Source of the DNA: Paramesorhizobium sp049065735
GTDB lineage: Bacteria > Pseudomonadota > Alphaproteobacteria > Rhizobiales > Rhizobiaceae
Assembly: GCF_049065735.1 (NCBI RefSeq)
Contig: NZ_JBAKHD010000004.1
Location: 186,001-250,000 of the forward strand
Length of the DNA stretch: 64,000 nucleotides
Direction of reading: 5' to 3'
Positions 51,451 through 59,112 of the stretch are shown here, in pieces. A program made the translations under genes and the position numbers. The number at the start of each line of letters is the position of its first letter. Positions within the stretch are counted from its first letter, which is position 1. The notes beneath the pieces are model-generated. The model made no database searches and was not told the DNA's origin. It saw only the letters and a list, made by a program, of their open reading frames with translations.

Positions 51451-52312
51451 GTTGACGCCCGGCGCCGACGTCACGGGCCGCACGGCCATCGTCGCCGGCA
51501 GCGGCATCCTTCCTGTCAGGGTCGCCGAAAGCCTGGAGAAGCAGGGCAGGGCCCCGCTTCTCATCCCGCTCAAGGGCGATGCTGACCCCTCGCTTTACCG
51601 CTATGAGCACACGGAAATCTCCGTGGTGGAGTTCGCCAAGCTGATCCGAGCGCTGAAGGCTGGCGGCGTTCGCAATGTCATCCTGGCAGGTGGCGTGAGC
51701 AGCCGGCCAAATTTTTCCGATTTGCGGATCGACGGGCCTACGCTCGCAGCCATACCGCGTATCCTTGGTGCACTCGGCAAGGGCGATGATGCGCTGCTGC
51801 GCGCCTTTATCGGCTTGGTCGAATCCTACGGTTTCAAGGTGGTCGGCGCGCATGAGATCGTGCCGGATTTGCTCGCGCCTGCCGCCCGCTCCCTCACAGC
51901 CAAGAAGCCCGGAAAAGATGACTGGCGCAATATCGAGCTCGCCCGCGAGGCGGCGCGCATAATCGGCGTTCTCGATGTGGGGCAGGGCGCTGTTGCCGTC
52001 GGCGGCCGCGTTGTGGCGCTGGAAGGCGCCGAAGGCACCGACGCCATGCTGGAGCGCATTGCGGATATGCGCGCAGCCCGGCGGATCCCGCAAAAAGGCG
52101 GCGTGCTTGTCAAATGCGCCAAGCCGACGCAAGATGAACGCGCCGACCTGCCGACGATAGGACTTTCGACGGTGGATAATGCGGCGCGCGCGGGGCTCTC
52201 CGGCATCGCGGTCGAGGCCGGAAAGACCTTCATCCTCGGCTTCGGCGAGACGGTGGCGGCGGCGAATAGTAAGGGACTTTTCATAGAAACCTTCGACCCA
52301 AAACCGGACTAG
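51434..52312 (+). CDS. lpxI: UDP-2,3-diacylglucosamine pyrophosphatase LpxI
   Basis: Removes UMP from UDP-2,3-diacylglucosamine; the alphaproteobacterial replacement for LpxH (DUF1009). Features: AIVAGSGILPVRVAE (about 17-31), VILAGGVSSRPNFSDLRID and DVGQGAVAVGG near the active site. The ATG at 51434 lies inside lpxA (17-bp overlap); a TTG at 51452 is an alternative. 292 residues. Confidence 0.94.
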   Translation: MATRTELTPGADVTGRTAIVAGSGILPVRVAESLEKQGRAPLLIPLKGDADPSLYRYEHTEISVVEFAKLIRALKAGGVRNVILAGGVSSRPNFSDLRIDGPTLAAIPRILGALGKGDDALLRAFIGLVESYGFKVVGAHEIVPDLLAPAARSLTAKKPGKDDWRNIELAREAARIIGVLDVGQGAVAVGGRVVALEGAEGTDAMLERIADMRAARRIPQKGGVLVKCAKPTQDERADLPTIGLSTVDNAARAGLSGIAVEAGKTFILGFGETVAAANSKGLFIETFDPKPD

Positions 52313-52324
52313 AGGGAAGAACCG

Positions 52325-53506
52325 ATGGGCCGCAAGTTGCCGCTAAAGATCGCAATCGTCGCGGGGGAGGAATCCGGGGATATCGTCGGCGCCGATCTGA
52401 TCGATGCGCTGCGCGCAAGCACGGACCGCCTCGTCAATCTCGTTGGGGTCGGAGGCAGCCATCTACAGGCGCGGGGGCTGAAAAGCCTGTTCGATCCGGC
52501 TGAAATCTCGATCATGGGCTTGAGCGCCGTTCTCAAGAACCTGCCCAAATTGGTCTGGCGCATCCGGCAGACGGCAAATGCTATCGTCGCCGCCAAACCC
52601 GACTGCCTTGTCATCATCGACAGCCCGGATTTCACGCATCGCGTTGCGAAGAAGGTCCGGGCGGCAGATGCCTCCATCCCGATCATCAAATATGTCGCGC
52701 CGACCGTCTGGGCGTGGCGGCCGCAGCGCGCCCGCGCCATGCGTGCCTATGTGGACCATGTGCTGACGATCCTGCCCTTCGAGGTCGAGGTCTTGCAGCG
52801 GCTGAGCGGTCCCGCCGCGACCTATGCCGGGCATCGTCTCGCCAGTTACCAGCCGATCCTTGACGTGCGGGCCGCGCGGATGCGCCGCGAGAAATCGCTG
52901 GCCGGCGCGGGCGAGCGGACGCTGCTGGTACTTCCAGGCTCGCGGCGCTCGGAGATCAAGGCATTGATGGAGCCGTTCGGCAAGGCCGTCGCCGAGCTCT
53001 CGAAGCGGGTCGAGACGCTGCACGTCATCCTGCCGACACTGCCGCATATCGAGCCGATGGTGCGCGCCCTCTCCGCCGACTGGCCGGTAAAGCCGCTGAT
53101 CGTGGTGAAGGAGGAAGACAAGTGGAAGGCGTTCGAGCAGGCGGATGCCGCGCTCGCCGCGTCGGGCACTGTGTCGCTCGAACTGGCGCTGGCCCATGTG
53201 CCGACCGTGCTTGCCTATAAGACCGATTGGTTCGGAAAGACCTTCCTGATGCCGCATATCACCATATGGAGCGCGGCGCTGCCCAATATCATCGCGGACG
53301 AGGTGATCGTTCCCGAGCATTTCAACGAGTTCATCCGCCCCGGCCATCTGGCGCGTCAGCTCGACCGGCTAATGCGGCCCGGCCCCGCGCGTGACGCGCA
53401 GATGGAAGGATTCCAGCGCATCGCGGAGCTGATGGCGACGGAAAAGCCGGCTGGCGAAATCGCGGCGAAAACGGTGCTGGATGTGGTGGACAATACGAAA
53501 AAATAG
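52325..53506 (+). CDS. lpxB: Lipid-A-disaccharide synthase
   Basis: Glycosyltransferase joining UDP-2,3-diacylglucosamine with lipid X to form the lipid A disaccharide. The 393-residue GT-B enzyme begins KIAIVAGEESGDIVGADL; other family text is DSPDFTHRVAKKVR and YVAPTVWAWRPQRA. The C-terminal domain shows LPGSRRSEI and ASGTVSLELAL. Last gene of the lipid A cluster. The parE stop codon is 6 bp away on the other strand. Confidence 0.96.
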   Translation: MGRKLPLKIAIVAGEESGDIVGADLIDALRASTDRLVNLVGVGGSHLQARGLKSLFDPAEISIMGLSAVLKNLPKLVWRIRQTANAIVAAKPDCLVIIDSPDFTHRVAKKVRAADASIPIIKYVAPTVWAWRPQRARAMRAYVDHVLTILPFEVEVLQRLSGPAATYAGHRLASYQPILDVRAARMRREKSLAGAGERTLLVLPGSRRSEIKALMEPFGKAVAELSKRVETLHVILPTLPHIEPMVRALSADWPVKPLIVVKEEDKWKAFEQADAALAASGTVSLELALAHVPTVLAYKTDWFGKTFLMPHITIWSAALPNIIADEVIVPEHFNEFIRPGHLARQLDRLMRPGPARDAQMEGFQRIAELMATEKPAGEIAAKTVLDVVDNTKK

Positions 53507-53512
53507 CCCCCG

Positions 53513-53818
53513 TTAATGGAGGTGCTTATTCGCATCCATCATGCCATGCAGAATGCGGACGACGACGATCGAAGCGTCTTGGATACGGTAATAGATAATA
53601 TGCGAGCCTACCACGCATTTCATGTAGCCCGGTGCATTTGCCCGCTGACCGGGCTTTTGACCCGACGCGAGATCAAGGCAGGCGGCGCGGATGGATTTTA
53701 CATAGCGATCAGCTTGGCCGATACTCCATTGCTTGGCTGAATGCCGCCAGATGTGCCGTAGATCTGCCCTAGCCGCAGGGGTGAGAAAAGCCCCTTCATC
53801 CCGCTTTGTATTCTGCAT
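53513..53818 (-). CDS. parE: ParE-type toxin
   Basis: ParE-family toxin of about 101 residues; characterised members poison DNA gyrase. Family pattern: LTPAARADLRHIWRHSAKQW, then the Arg-containing RYVKSIRAACLDLA and IIYYRIQDASIVVVRILHGMMD. The start at 53818 (MQNTKRDEG) overlaps the antitoxin end by 23 bp, typical of co-translated pairs; an ATG at 53842 is possible but inside the antitoxin. Confidence 0.88.
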   Translation of the reverse strand: MQNTKRDEGAFLTPAARADLRHIWRHSAKQWSIGQADRYVKSIRAACLDLASGQKPGQRANAPGYMKCVVGSHIIYYRIQDASIVVVRILHGMMDANKHLH

Positions 53819-54044
53819 GCATCTGAGCCAGGAATTCATCAAAATCGAACTCCGTCGCCGGACCGGATTCCTCGCCCTCTTTGAGAGCCGCCTCTAGTGC
53901 TCTCAGCTTCGCTTCATGCTCTTCTAGCAAACGAAGCCCCGCGCGAACAACATCGCTCGCAGAGCCATACCGGCCGGCTTGGACCTGTTCATCGATAAAC
54001 GAGGCGAAATGGTCGCCAAGGGAAATAGTGGTATTCCGCGCCAT
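53796..54044 (-). CDS. parD: ParD-type antitoxin
   Basis: An 82-residue antitoxin starting MARNTTISLGDHFASFIDEQV: a ribbon-helix-helix DNA-binding domain, followed by GRYGSASDVVRAGLRLLEE, the classic ParD motif, and an acidic C-terminal arm that holds the toxin. AAAAGGAGA precedes the ATG by 7-8 bases. A strong promoter lies upstream; the pair is probably autoregulated. Confidence 0.92.
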   Translation of the reverse strand: MARNTTISLGDHFASFIDEQVQAGRYGSASDVVRAGLRLLEEHEAKLRALEAALKEGEESGPATEFDFDEFLAQMHAEYKAG

Positions 54045-54066
54045 TCCCGTATCTCCTTTTACCGAG

Positions 54067-54094
54067 ATTATATTCATATCCTCTACGTCATCAA
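54067..54094 (-). promoter_or_regulatory. Promoter of parDE
   Basis: On the minus strand TTGATG (54094-54089) is followed after 16 bases by a perfect TATAAT (54072-54067), 22 bases before the parD ATG. The best sigma-70-type promoter seen in this part of the window. Confidence 0.6.
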
Positions 54095-54170
54095 TAGATG
54101 GGATTGATCGCCTCAAAACGAAAGAGGCCCCGCAACCGGAGCCTCCTTCCGACACTTCGGGAGATTTCAT

Positions 54171-55022
54171 TCACACAATGCCGCCATTGGCGAAGACGGT
54201 CTGGCCGCTGATCCAGCCGCCGTCCGCGCTGCAAAGGGCGGCGATTGCGTTGGCGATGTCCTCGGGCTCGCCGAGCCGCTTGTGCGGGGTGCGGGCGACG
54301 AAGCCGGCGATTTGCTGGGGCGTCTTGCCATCGGTGAAGAGCGTGGTGTTGACCAGGCCCGGCGCTATAGCGTTGACGGAGATCATGCGCCCTTCAAGTT
54401 CCTTGGCGAGAACATTTGTGAAGAGTTCCTGAGCGGCCTTGGTCGCGGCGTAGGGGCCGTAGGTGGGGCTGCGCAGCTGGGTGATGCTCGAAGAAAGCGC
54501 GATGATGCGTCCACCGTCGCGAACGCGCCTTGCCGCCTCGCGCAGCACGAAGAAGCTGCCTTTCTGGTTGACGTCGACCATGCGGATGAAATCGGCGTCG
54601 CTCATGTCACGGAACGGCGCAAGGCGCATGATGCCGGCATTGCTGACAACGACATCCACGCCGCCGAACGCACGGTCGTTTTCGTCGAACAGCCGCCGCA
54701 CAGCCTCCGGGTCGCTGACATCGGCCTGAACCCAGATCGCGCGTCCTCCAGCCGCCTCGATATCCCGGGCGACGCCTGCGGCAAGATCGCGGTTGACGAC
54801 GCAATTGACGGTGACGGCATAGCCGTCCTTTGCCAGGCGCTTCGCCGTCGCGGCCCCGATGCCGCGGGACGAGCCGGTCACGATAGCCACCTTGCCGCGC
54901 TGCGCCTGCGCCTTTGTCTCCGTCTGGGCCTTGGCCGCACCCGCGCCAACCGCGAGCGCCGCCGATGCCAAAGCCGCCCCCGCCAATACGGTTCGCCTCG
55001 GCAATTTGTTTTGTTCGGTCAT
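54171..55022 (-). CDS. SDR oxidoreductase with Tat signal peptide
   Basis: A classical short-chain dehydrogenase/reductase of about 283 residues. Cofactor motif TGSSRGIGAA; active-site Ser in ALSSSITQL and Tyr/Lys in YGPYAATKAA (Y-x-x-x-K). The N-terminus is unusual: KLPRRTVLAGAALASAALAVGAGAAKA spread over about 6-32 is a twin-arginine signal (RRTVL), so the folded, cofactor-loaded enzyme may be exported to the periplasm. ATG at 55022 is chosen, with AGGAAAGGA upstream. Substrate unknown. Divergent from an AraC-type regulator that probably controls it. Confidence 0.88.
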   Translation of the reverse strand: MTEQNKLPRRTVLAGAALASAALAVGAGAAKAQTETKAQAQRGKVAIVTGSSRGIGAATAKRLAKDGYAVTVNCVVNRDLAAGVARDIEAAGGRAIWVQADVSDPEAVRRLFDENDRAFGGVDVVVSNAGIMRLAPFRDMSDADFIRMVDVNQKGSFFVLREAARRVRDGGRIIALSSSITQLRSPTYGPYAATKAAQELFTNVLAKELEGRMISVNAIAPGLVNTTLFTDGKTPQQIAGFVARTPHKRLGEPEDIANAIAALCSADGGWISGQTVFANGGIV

Positions 55023-55176
55023 GGGGTAAATCCTTTCCTGGTTTCTACCGCCACCTTGCATAGCGTGGAGCACGCACCGGAACTTGCCGCTCCTTGCGCA
55101 AAACTTGCCAAATCCTGCAGGCTGCGTGATATCAGCTCTCAGGTGTGATAAACATCGCAGCGAAAGGAAGAGGCCG

Positions 55177-56100
55177 ATGGATATGCTGAAAATGGCCGTT
55201 CGCAGCTATGCAGCGCGGCATGCTAACCGGGATGGGCTGGCTTTGACGCCGGTGCCTGGCCTGCGCATGATGTGCGTCGCGTCCCCGCGCGGCGATCTGC
55301 ATTCCATCTATCGTCCGCTGGTTTGCTTTGTCCTGCAGGGCGGAAAGCTGATGACCGTGGGGCGGGAGCGGCAGGTCTTCTCCGCCGGCCAATCGGTGAT
55401 CGTGACGGCGGACATGCCGGTCGTCGGGCGGATCGTCGAGGCGACACCGGACAAGCCATATCTAGCGGTGGCAGTTGAACTGGAAATGGCCACTTTGCGC
55501 GAACTAGCCGCGCATATGGGCAAGGGCGATGCCCAGCGTCCTTCTGAAATACGCACTCTGTTCGCCGAGGATAGCAATGCCGCGATGCTGGACTGCGCGG
55601 CGCGGCTGATGCGCCTTATAGATCAGCCCGGGGCGATCCCGCTACTGCATTCGGGTATCATGCGCGAATTGCACTTTTGGCTTTTGTCAGGCACGCATGG
55701 AGCGGCGCTGCGAACGCTGGCAATACCCGACAGCCACGCCGCGCGGCTTGCGGCAGCAATCGCGCTCCTTCGGGCGGAATATCGCTCCCGTGTGCCGGTG
55801 GACCGCCTGGCCGATGCGGCGGCGATGAGCCTCACCGCCTTTCACAAACATTTCAAGCACATGACCTCGCTGACGCCGGGCCAGTATCAGAAGCGGCTTC
55901 GCCTGATCGAAGCGCGCCGCCTCATGCTCGATGAAGGCTATTCGGCGAGCAGCGCCGCGTTCGAAGTGGGCTATGAGAGCGTCTCGCAATTCACCCGCGA
56001 TTACGCTCGCCTCTTCAACGCGCCGCCGAAGCGCCATGTCGTTTCCATGCGGGAAACCCAGCCGATGAGCGGGGCAGGGGTTTCGGAACTGAACGCTTGA
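55177..56100 (+). CDS. AraC-family transcriptional regulator
   Basis: A protein of about 307 residues. The N-terminal half is an AraC_N-type sensor domain (PLVCFVLQGGKLMTVGRE). The C-terminal half has the double helix-turn-helix: RLADAAAMSLTAFHKHFKHMTSLTPGQYQKRLRL split over about 212-246, then ASSAAFEVGYESVSQFTRDYARLF. AGGAAGAGG precedes the ATG at 55177; the frame upstream is not used. Divergent from the exported SDR gene (154 bp), its likely target. Confidence 0.9.
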   Translation: MDMLKMAVRSYAARHANRDGLALTPVPGLRMMCVASPRGDLHSIYRPLVCFVLQGGKLMTVGRERQVFSAGQSVIVTADMPVVGRIVEATPDKPYLAVAVELEMATLRELAAHMGKGDAQRPSEIRTLFAEDSNAAMLDCAARLMRLIDQPGAIPLLHSGIMRELHFWLLSGTHGAALRTLAIPDSHAARLAAAIALLRAEYRSRVPVDRLADAAAMSLTAFHKHFKHMTSLTPGQYQKRLRLIEARRLMLDEGYSASSAAFEVGYESVSQFTRDYARLFNAPPKRHVVSMRETQPMSGAGVSELNA

Positions 56101-56110
56101 CCATCTAAAA

Positions 56111-56138
56111 GAAAAAGGCGCCTCGCGGCGCCTTTTTC
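56111..56138. terminator. Bidirectional terminator between araC-type gene and gltA
   Basis: GAAAAAGGCGCC and GGCGCCTTTTTC are perfectly complementary 12-base arms around a TCGC loop. The A-run and T-run make it an intrinsic terminator in both directions, serving the two convergent genes. Confidence 0.9.
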
Positions 56139-56142
56139 TAGA

Positions 56143-57435
56143 TTACTTCCGCTTGGCCAGCGGCACGAAATCGCGCTGCGGCTCGCCGGTGTAGAGTTGG
56201 CGCGGACGGCCGATCTTCTGCTGCGGATCCTCGATCATTTCCTTCCACTGCGCGATCCAGCCGGCGGTGCGCGCGACGGCGAAGAGCACGGTGAACATTT
56301 CGGTCGGGAAGCCCAGCGCCTTCAGCGTGATGCCCGAATAGAAATCCACATTCGGGTAGAGCTTCTTCTCGATGAAGTATTCGTCCGTGAGGGCGATCTT
56401 CTCCAGCTCCATGGCGATGTCGAGCAGAGGATCGTCCTTGATGCCGAGCTCGCCCAGCACCTCATGCGCCGTCTTCTGCATGATCTTGGCGCGCGGATCG
56501 TAATTCTTGTAGACGCGGTGGCCGAAGCCCATCAAGCGGAACGGATCGTTCTTATCTTTGGCTTTAGCGATATATTCCGGAATACGATCAACCGTGCCGA
56601 TCTCCGCCAGCATGTTGAGCGCCGCCTCATTGGCGCCGCCATGCGCCGGGCCCCAGAGGCAGGCCACGCCCGCCGCGATGCAGGCGAACGGGTTGGCGCC
56701 GGACGAGCCGGCAAGACGCACCGTCGAGGTGGAAGCGTTCTGCTCATGGTCCGCATGCAGGATGAAAATGCGGTCCATGGCGCGGGCGAGCACCGGATTG
56801 ACCTTATATTCCTCGCAAGGCACGGCGAAGCACATGCGCAGGAAGTTCGAGGCAAGGTCGAGATCGTTCTTCGGATAAACGAAGGGCTGGCCGATATGAT
56901 ACTTGTAGGCCATCGCCGCCAGCGTCGGCATCTTGGCGATAAGCCGGACCGAGGCGACCATGCGCTGATGCGGATCGGTAATATCGGTCGAGTCGTGATA
57001 GAAGGCGGACATCGCCCCGACGGAGCCGACCATCACGGCCATGGGATGCGCGTCGCGGCGGAAGCCGGTAAAGAAGCGTGTCATCTGCTCGTGCACCATG
57101 GTGTGGTGCGTGATGCGATAGTCGAAATCCGCCTTCTGCGCCTTGGTCGGCAGTTCGCCGTAGAGAAGGAGATAGCAGGTCTCCAGAAAGTCGCCATGCT
57201 CGGCCAGCTGCTCGATCGGGTAGCCGCGATAAAGCAGCACGCCCTCATCGCCATCGATATAGGTGATCTTCGACTCGCACGAGGCGGTGGAGGTGAAGCC
57301 GGGGTCGTAAGTGAAGGCGCCGGTGTTCTTATAGAGCGGGGTAATATCGACGACATCCGGTCCAACAGAACCCTTGCGGACTGGCAGGTCGAAGGTTTTG
57401 CCGTCAAGGGTGATGCTTGCTGTATTGTCAGACAT
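56143..57435 (-). CDS. gltA: Citrate synthase
   Basis: Condenses oxaloacetate and acetyl-CoA to citrate. The 430-residue enzyme is the type II hexameric kind. Catalytic regions: GPAHGGANEAAL (His), FGHRVYKNYDPRA (His and Arg). MSDNTASITLDGK is the family N-terminus; AAGGAA lies 6 bases before this ATG, so the frame upstream to 57480 is not used. Single gene with its own terminator. Confidence 0.97.
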   Translation of the reverse strand: MSDNTASITLDGKTFDLPVRKGSVGPDVVDITPLYKNTGAFTYDPGFTSTASCESKITYIDGDEGVLLYRGYPIEQLAEHGDFLETCYLLLYGELPTKAQKADFDYRITHHTMVHEQMTRFFTGFRRDAHPMAVMVGSVGAMSAFYHDSTDITDPHQRMVASVRLIAKMPTLAAMAYKYHIGQPFVYPKNDLDLASNFLRMCFAVPCEEYKVNPVLARAMDRIFILHADHEQNASTSTVRLAGSSGANPFACIAAGVACLWGPAHGGANEAALNMLAEIGTVDRIPEYIAKAKDKNDPFRLMGFGHRVYKNYDPRAKIMQKTAHEVLGELGIKDDPLLDIAMELEKIALTDEYFIEKKLYPNVDFYSGITLKALGFPTEMFTVLFAVARTAGWIAQWKEMIEDPQQKIGRPRQLYTGEPQRDFVPLAKRK

Positions 57436-57573
57436 ATTCGTTCCTTTCAAATCCTTCGAACCCAAGATTTCGCCCGTCAAACTATCCCAAAGCTGCGATG
57501 TTGCAACGCGGAAATTCGTCCAAAAGGCCGGCCTCCGTAACGAGACCGTGATATCCTAAAAGCGACACCGATT

Positions 57574-58995
57574 TTAATCGATCTGATCCCCGATTCTTGC
57601 CAGGGACTCCTTCCTTCCGAGCACGGCGAGCACATCGAACACGCCCGGGGATGTTGCGCGTCCCGTAAGTGCGGCGCGCAAGGGTTGCGCTATCTTGCCC
57701 AGCTTCAAGCCGGTTGATTCTGCGTGGGCGCGGATGGCGGCGTCGAGGCTCTCGACGGTCCATTCGGAAGCCTGTTGAAGCGCGGGCAGGGCGCCTTTGA
57801 GAATAGCGCGGCCCTCATCGTTGAGGAGCGCGGCCGCCTTCTCGTCGAGCGCCAGCGGACGCGCGGCAAAGATGAACTTAGCGCCGTCAGCGAGTTCCAC
57901 AAGGGTTTTCGCGCGCTCCTTCAGGCCGGGCATGGCGGCGAGAAGCTGGCCGCGCCTGATATCATCGAGCTGGGCAAGCAATTCCGGCCCGCCTTCGATT
58001 TCCGGCAGCACGGCGACGAGCGCGTCGAAAAGCGTCCGGTCGTCGCTCGCGCGCATATATTGACCGTTGATCGCCTCCAGCTTCTGGAAGTCGAAACGCG
58101 CCGCACCCTTGTTGATGCCCTTGACGTCGAACCATTCGACCATCTGCTCGGTCGACATGATCTCGTCGTCGCCATGGCTCCAGCCGAGGCGGACGAGATA
58201 ATTGCGCAGCGCCGCCGGCAGATAGCCCATCGCGCGATAGGCCTCGACGCCGAGCGCGCCGTGGCGCTTGGAGAGCTTCGCGCCATCCGGGCCGTGGATC
58301 AGCGGAATATGCGACATGGACGGCACCGGCCAGCCCATGGCGTTGTAGATGATGGTCTGGCGCGCGGCATTGGTCAGGTGATCGTCGCCGCGGATGATGT
58401 GGGTGACGCCCATGTCGTGATCGTCAACCACGACCGCATGCATGTAAGTGGGCGTGCCGTCGGAGCGCAGGATAATGAAATCGTCGAGATCCTTGTTGGG
58501 AAAGCGCACCTCGCCCTGCACCTCGTCATGTACGACGGTTTCGCCCGTCTGCGGCGCCTTGATGCGGATGACCGGCTTGACGCCAGCGGGCGCCTCGGAC
58601 GGGTCGCGGTCGCGCCAGCGCCCATCATAGCGGGGAGGGCGGCCTTCGGCGCGGGCCTTCTCGCGCATGTCTTCCAGCTCTTCCGGCGTCGCGTAGCAAT
58701 AATAAGCCTTGCCAAGCGCAACCAGCTCTTCCGCCACCTCGCGGTGGCGCGGTGCGCGCTCGAATTGCGAGATGGCGTCGCCATCCCAGTCGAGACCCAG
58801 CCAGGTGAGGCCATCGAGAATGGCCGCGACGGCGGCTTCGGACGAGCGCTCGCGGTCGGTATCCTCAATGCGCAGCAGCATCTTGCCGCCGGTATGCTTC
58901 GCGTAGAGCCAGTTGAACAGCGCCGTGCGCGCGCCGCCGATATGCAGAAAGCCGGTGGGCGAGGGCGCAAAGCGGGTAATCACGGGTGAGGACAT
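57574..58995 (-). CDS. gltX: Glutamyl-tRNA synthetase
   Basis: Charges tRNA-Glu (and possibly tRNA-Gln, with later amidation). Class I signatures: FAPSPTGFLHIGGARTAL (HIGH motif as HIGG, about 9-26) and DGAKLSKRHGA (KMSKS motif). 473 residues. The start at 58995 gives the family N-terminus MSSPVITRFAP; the open frame continues upstream to 59211 but overlaps the comEC leader. Divergent from comEC. Confidence 0.97.
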   Translation of the reverse strand: MSSPVITRFAPSPTGFLHIGGARTALFNWLYAKHTGGKMLLRIEDTDRERSSEAAVAAILDGLTWLGLDWDGDAISQFERAPRHREVAEELVALGKAYYCYATPEELEDMREKARAEGRPPRYDGRWRDRDPSEAPAGVKPVIRIKAPQTGETVVHDEVQGEVRFPNKDLDDFIILRSDGTPTYMHAVVVDDHDMGVTHIIRGDDHLTNAARQTIIYNAMGWPVPSMSHIPLIHGPDGAKLSKRHGALGVEAYRAMGYLPAALRNYLVRLGWSHGDDEIMSTEQMVEWFDVKGINKGAARFDFQKLEAINGQYMRASDDRTLFDALVAVLPEIEGGPELLAQLDDIRRGQLLAAMPGLKERAKTLVELADGAKFIFAARPLALDEKAAALLNDEGRAILKGALPALQQASEWTVESLDAAIRAHAESTGLKLGKIAQPLRAALTGRATSPGVFDVLAVLGRKESLARIGDQID

Positions 58996-59112
58996 GATAA
59001 CTCCGGTGGGTGCGGGGCGTTCGTTCACCGAAAGCCCCACTCGATTTCGGTTGGCGTTCATGTAGCATAGGTGGCTGGCGGTGCAAGTGTAGCGTATGGG
59101 CGCCGGGCGGGG

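Noticed and set aside
56197..57540. Plus-strand frame of 447 codons opposite gltA
   Set aside because: Antisense shadow of citrate synthase.
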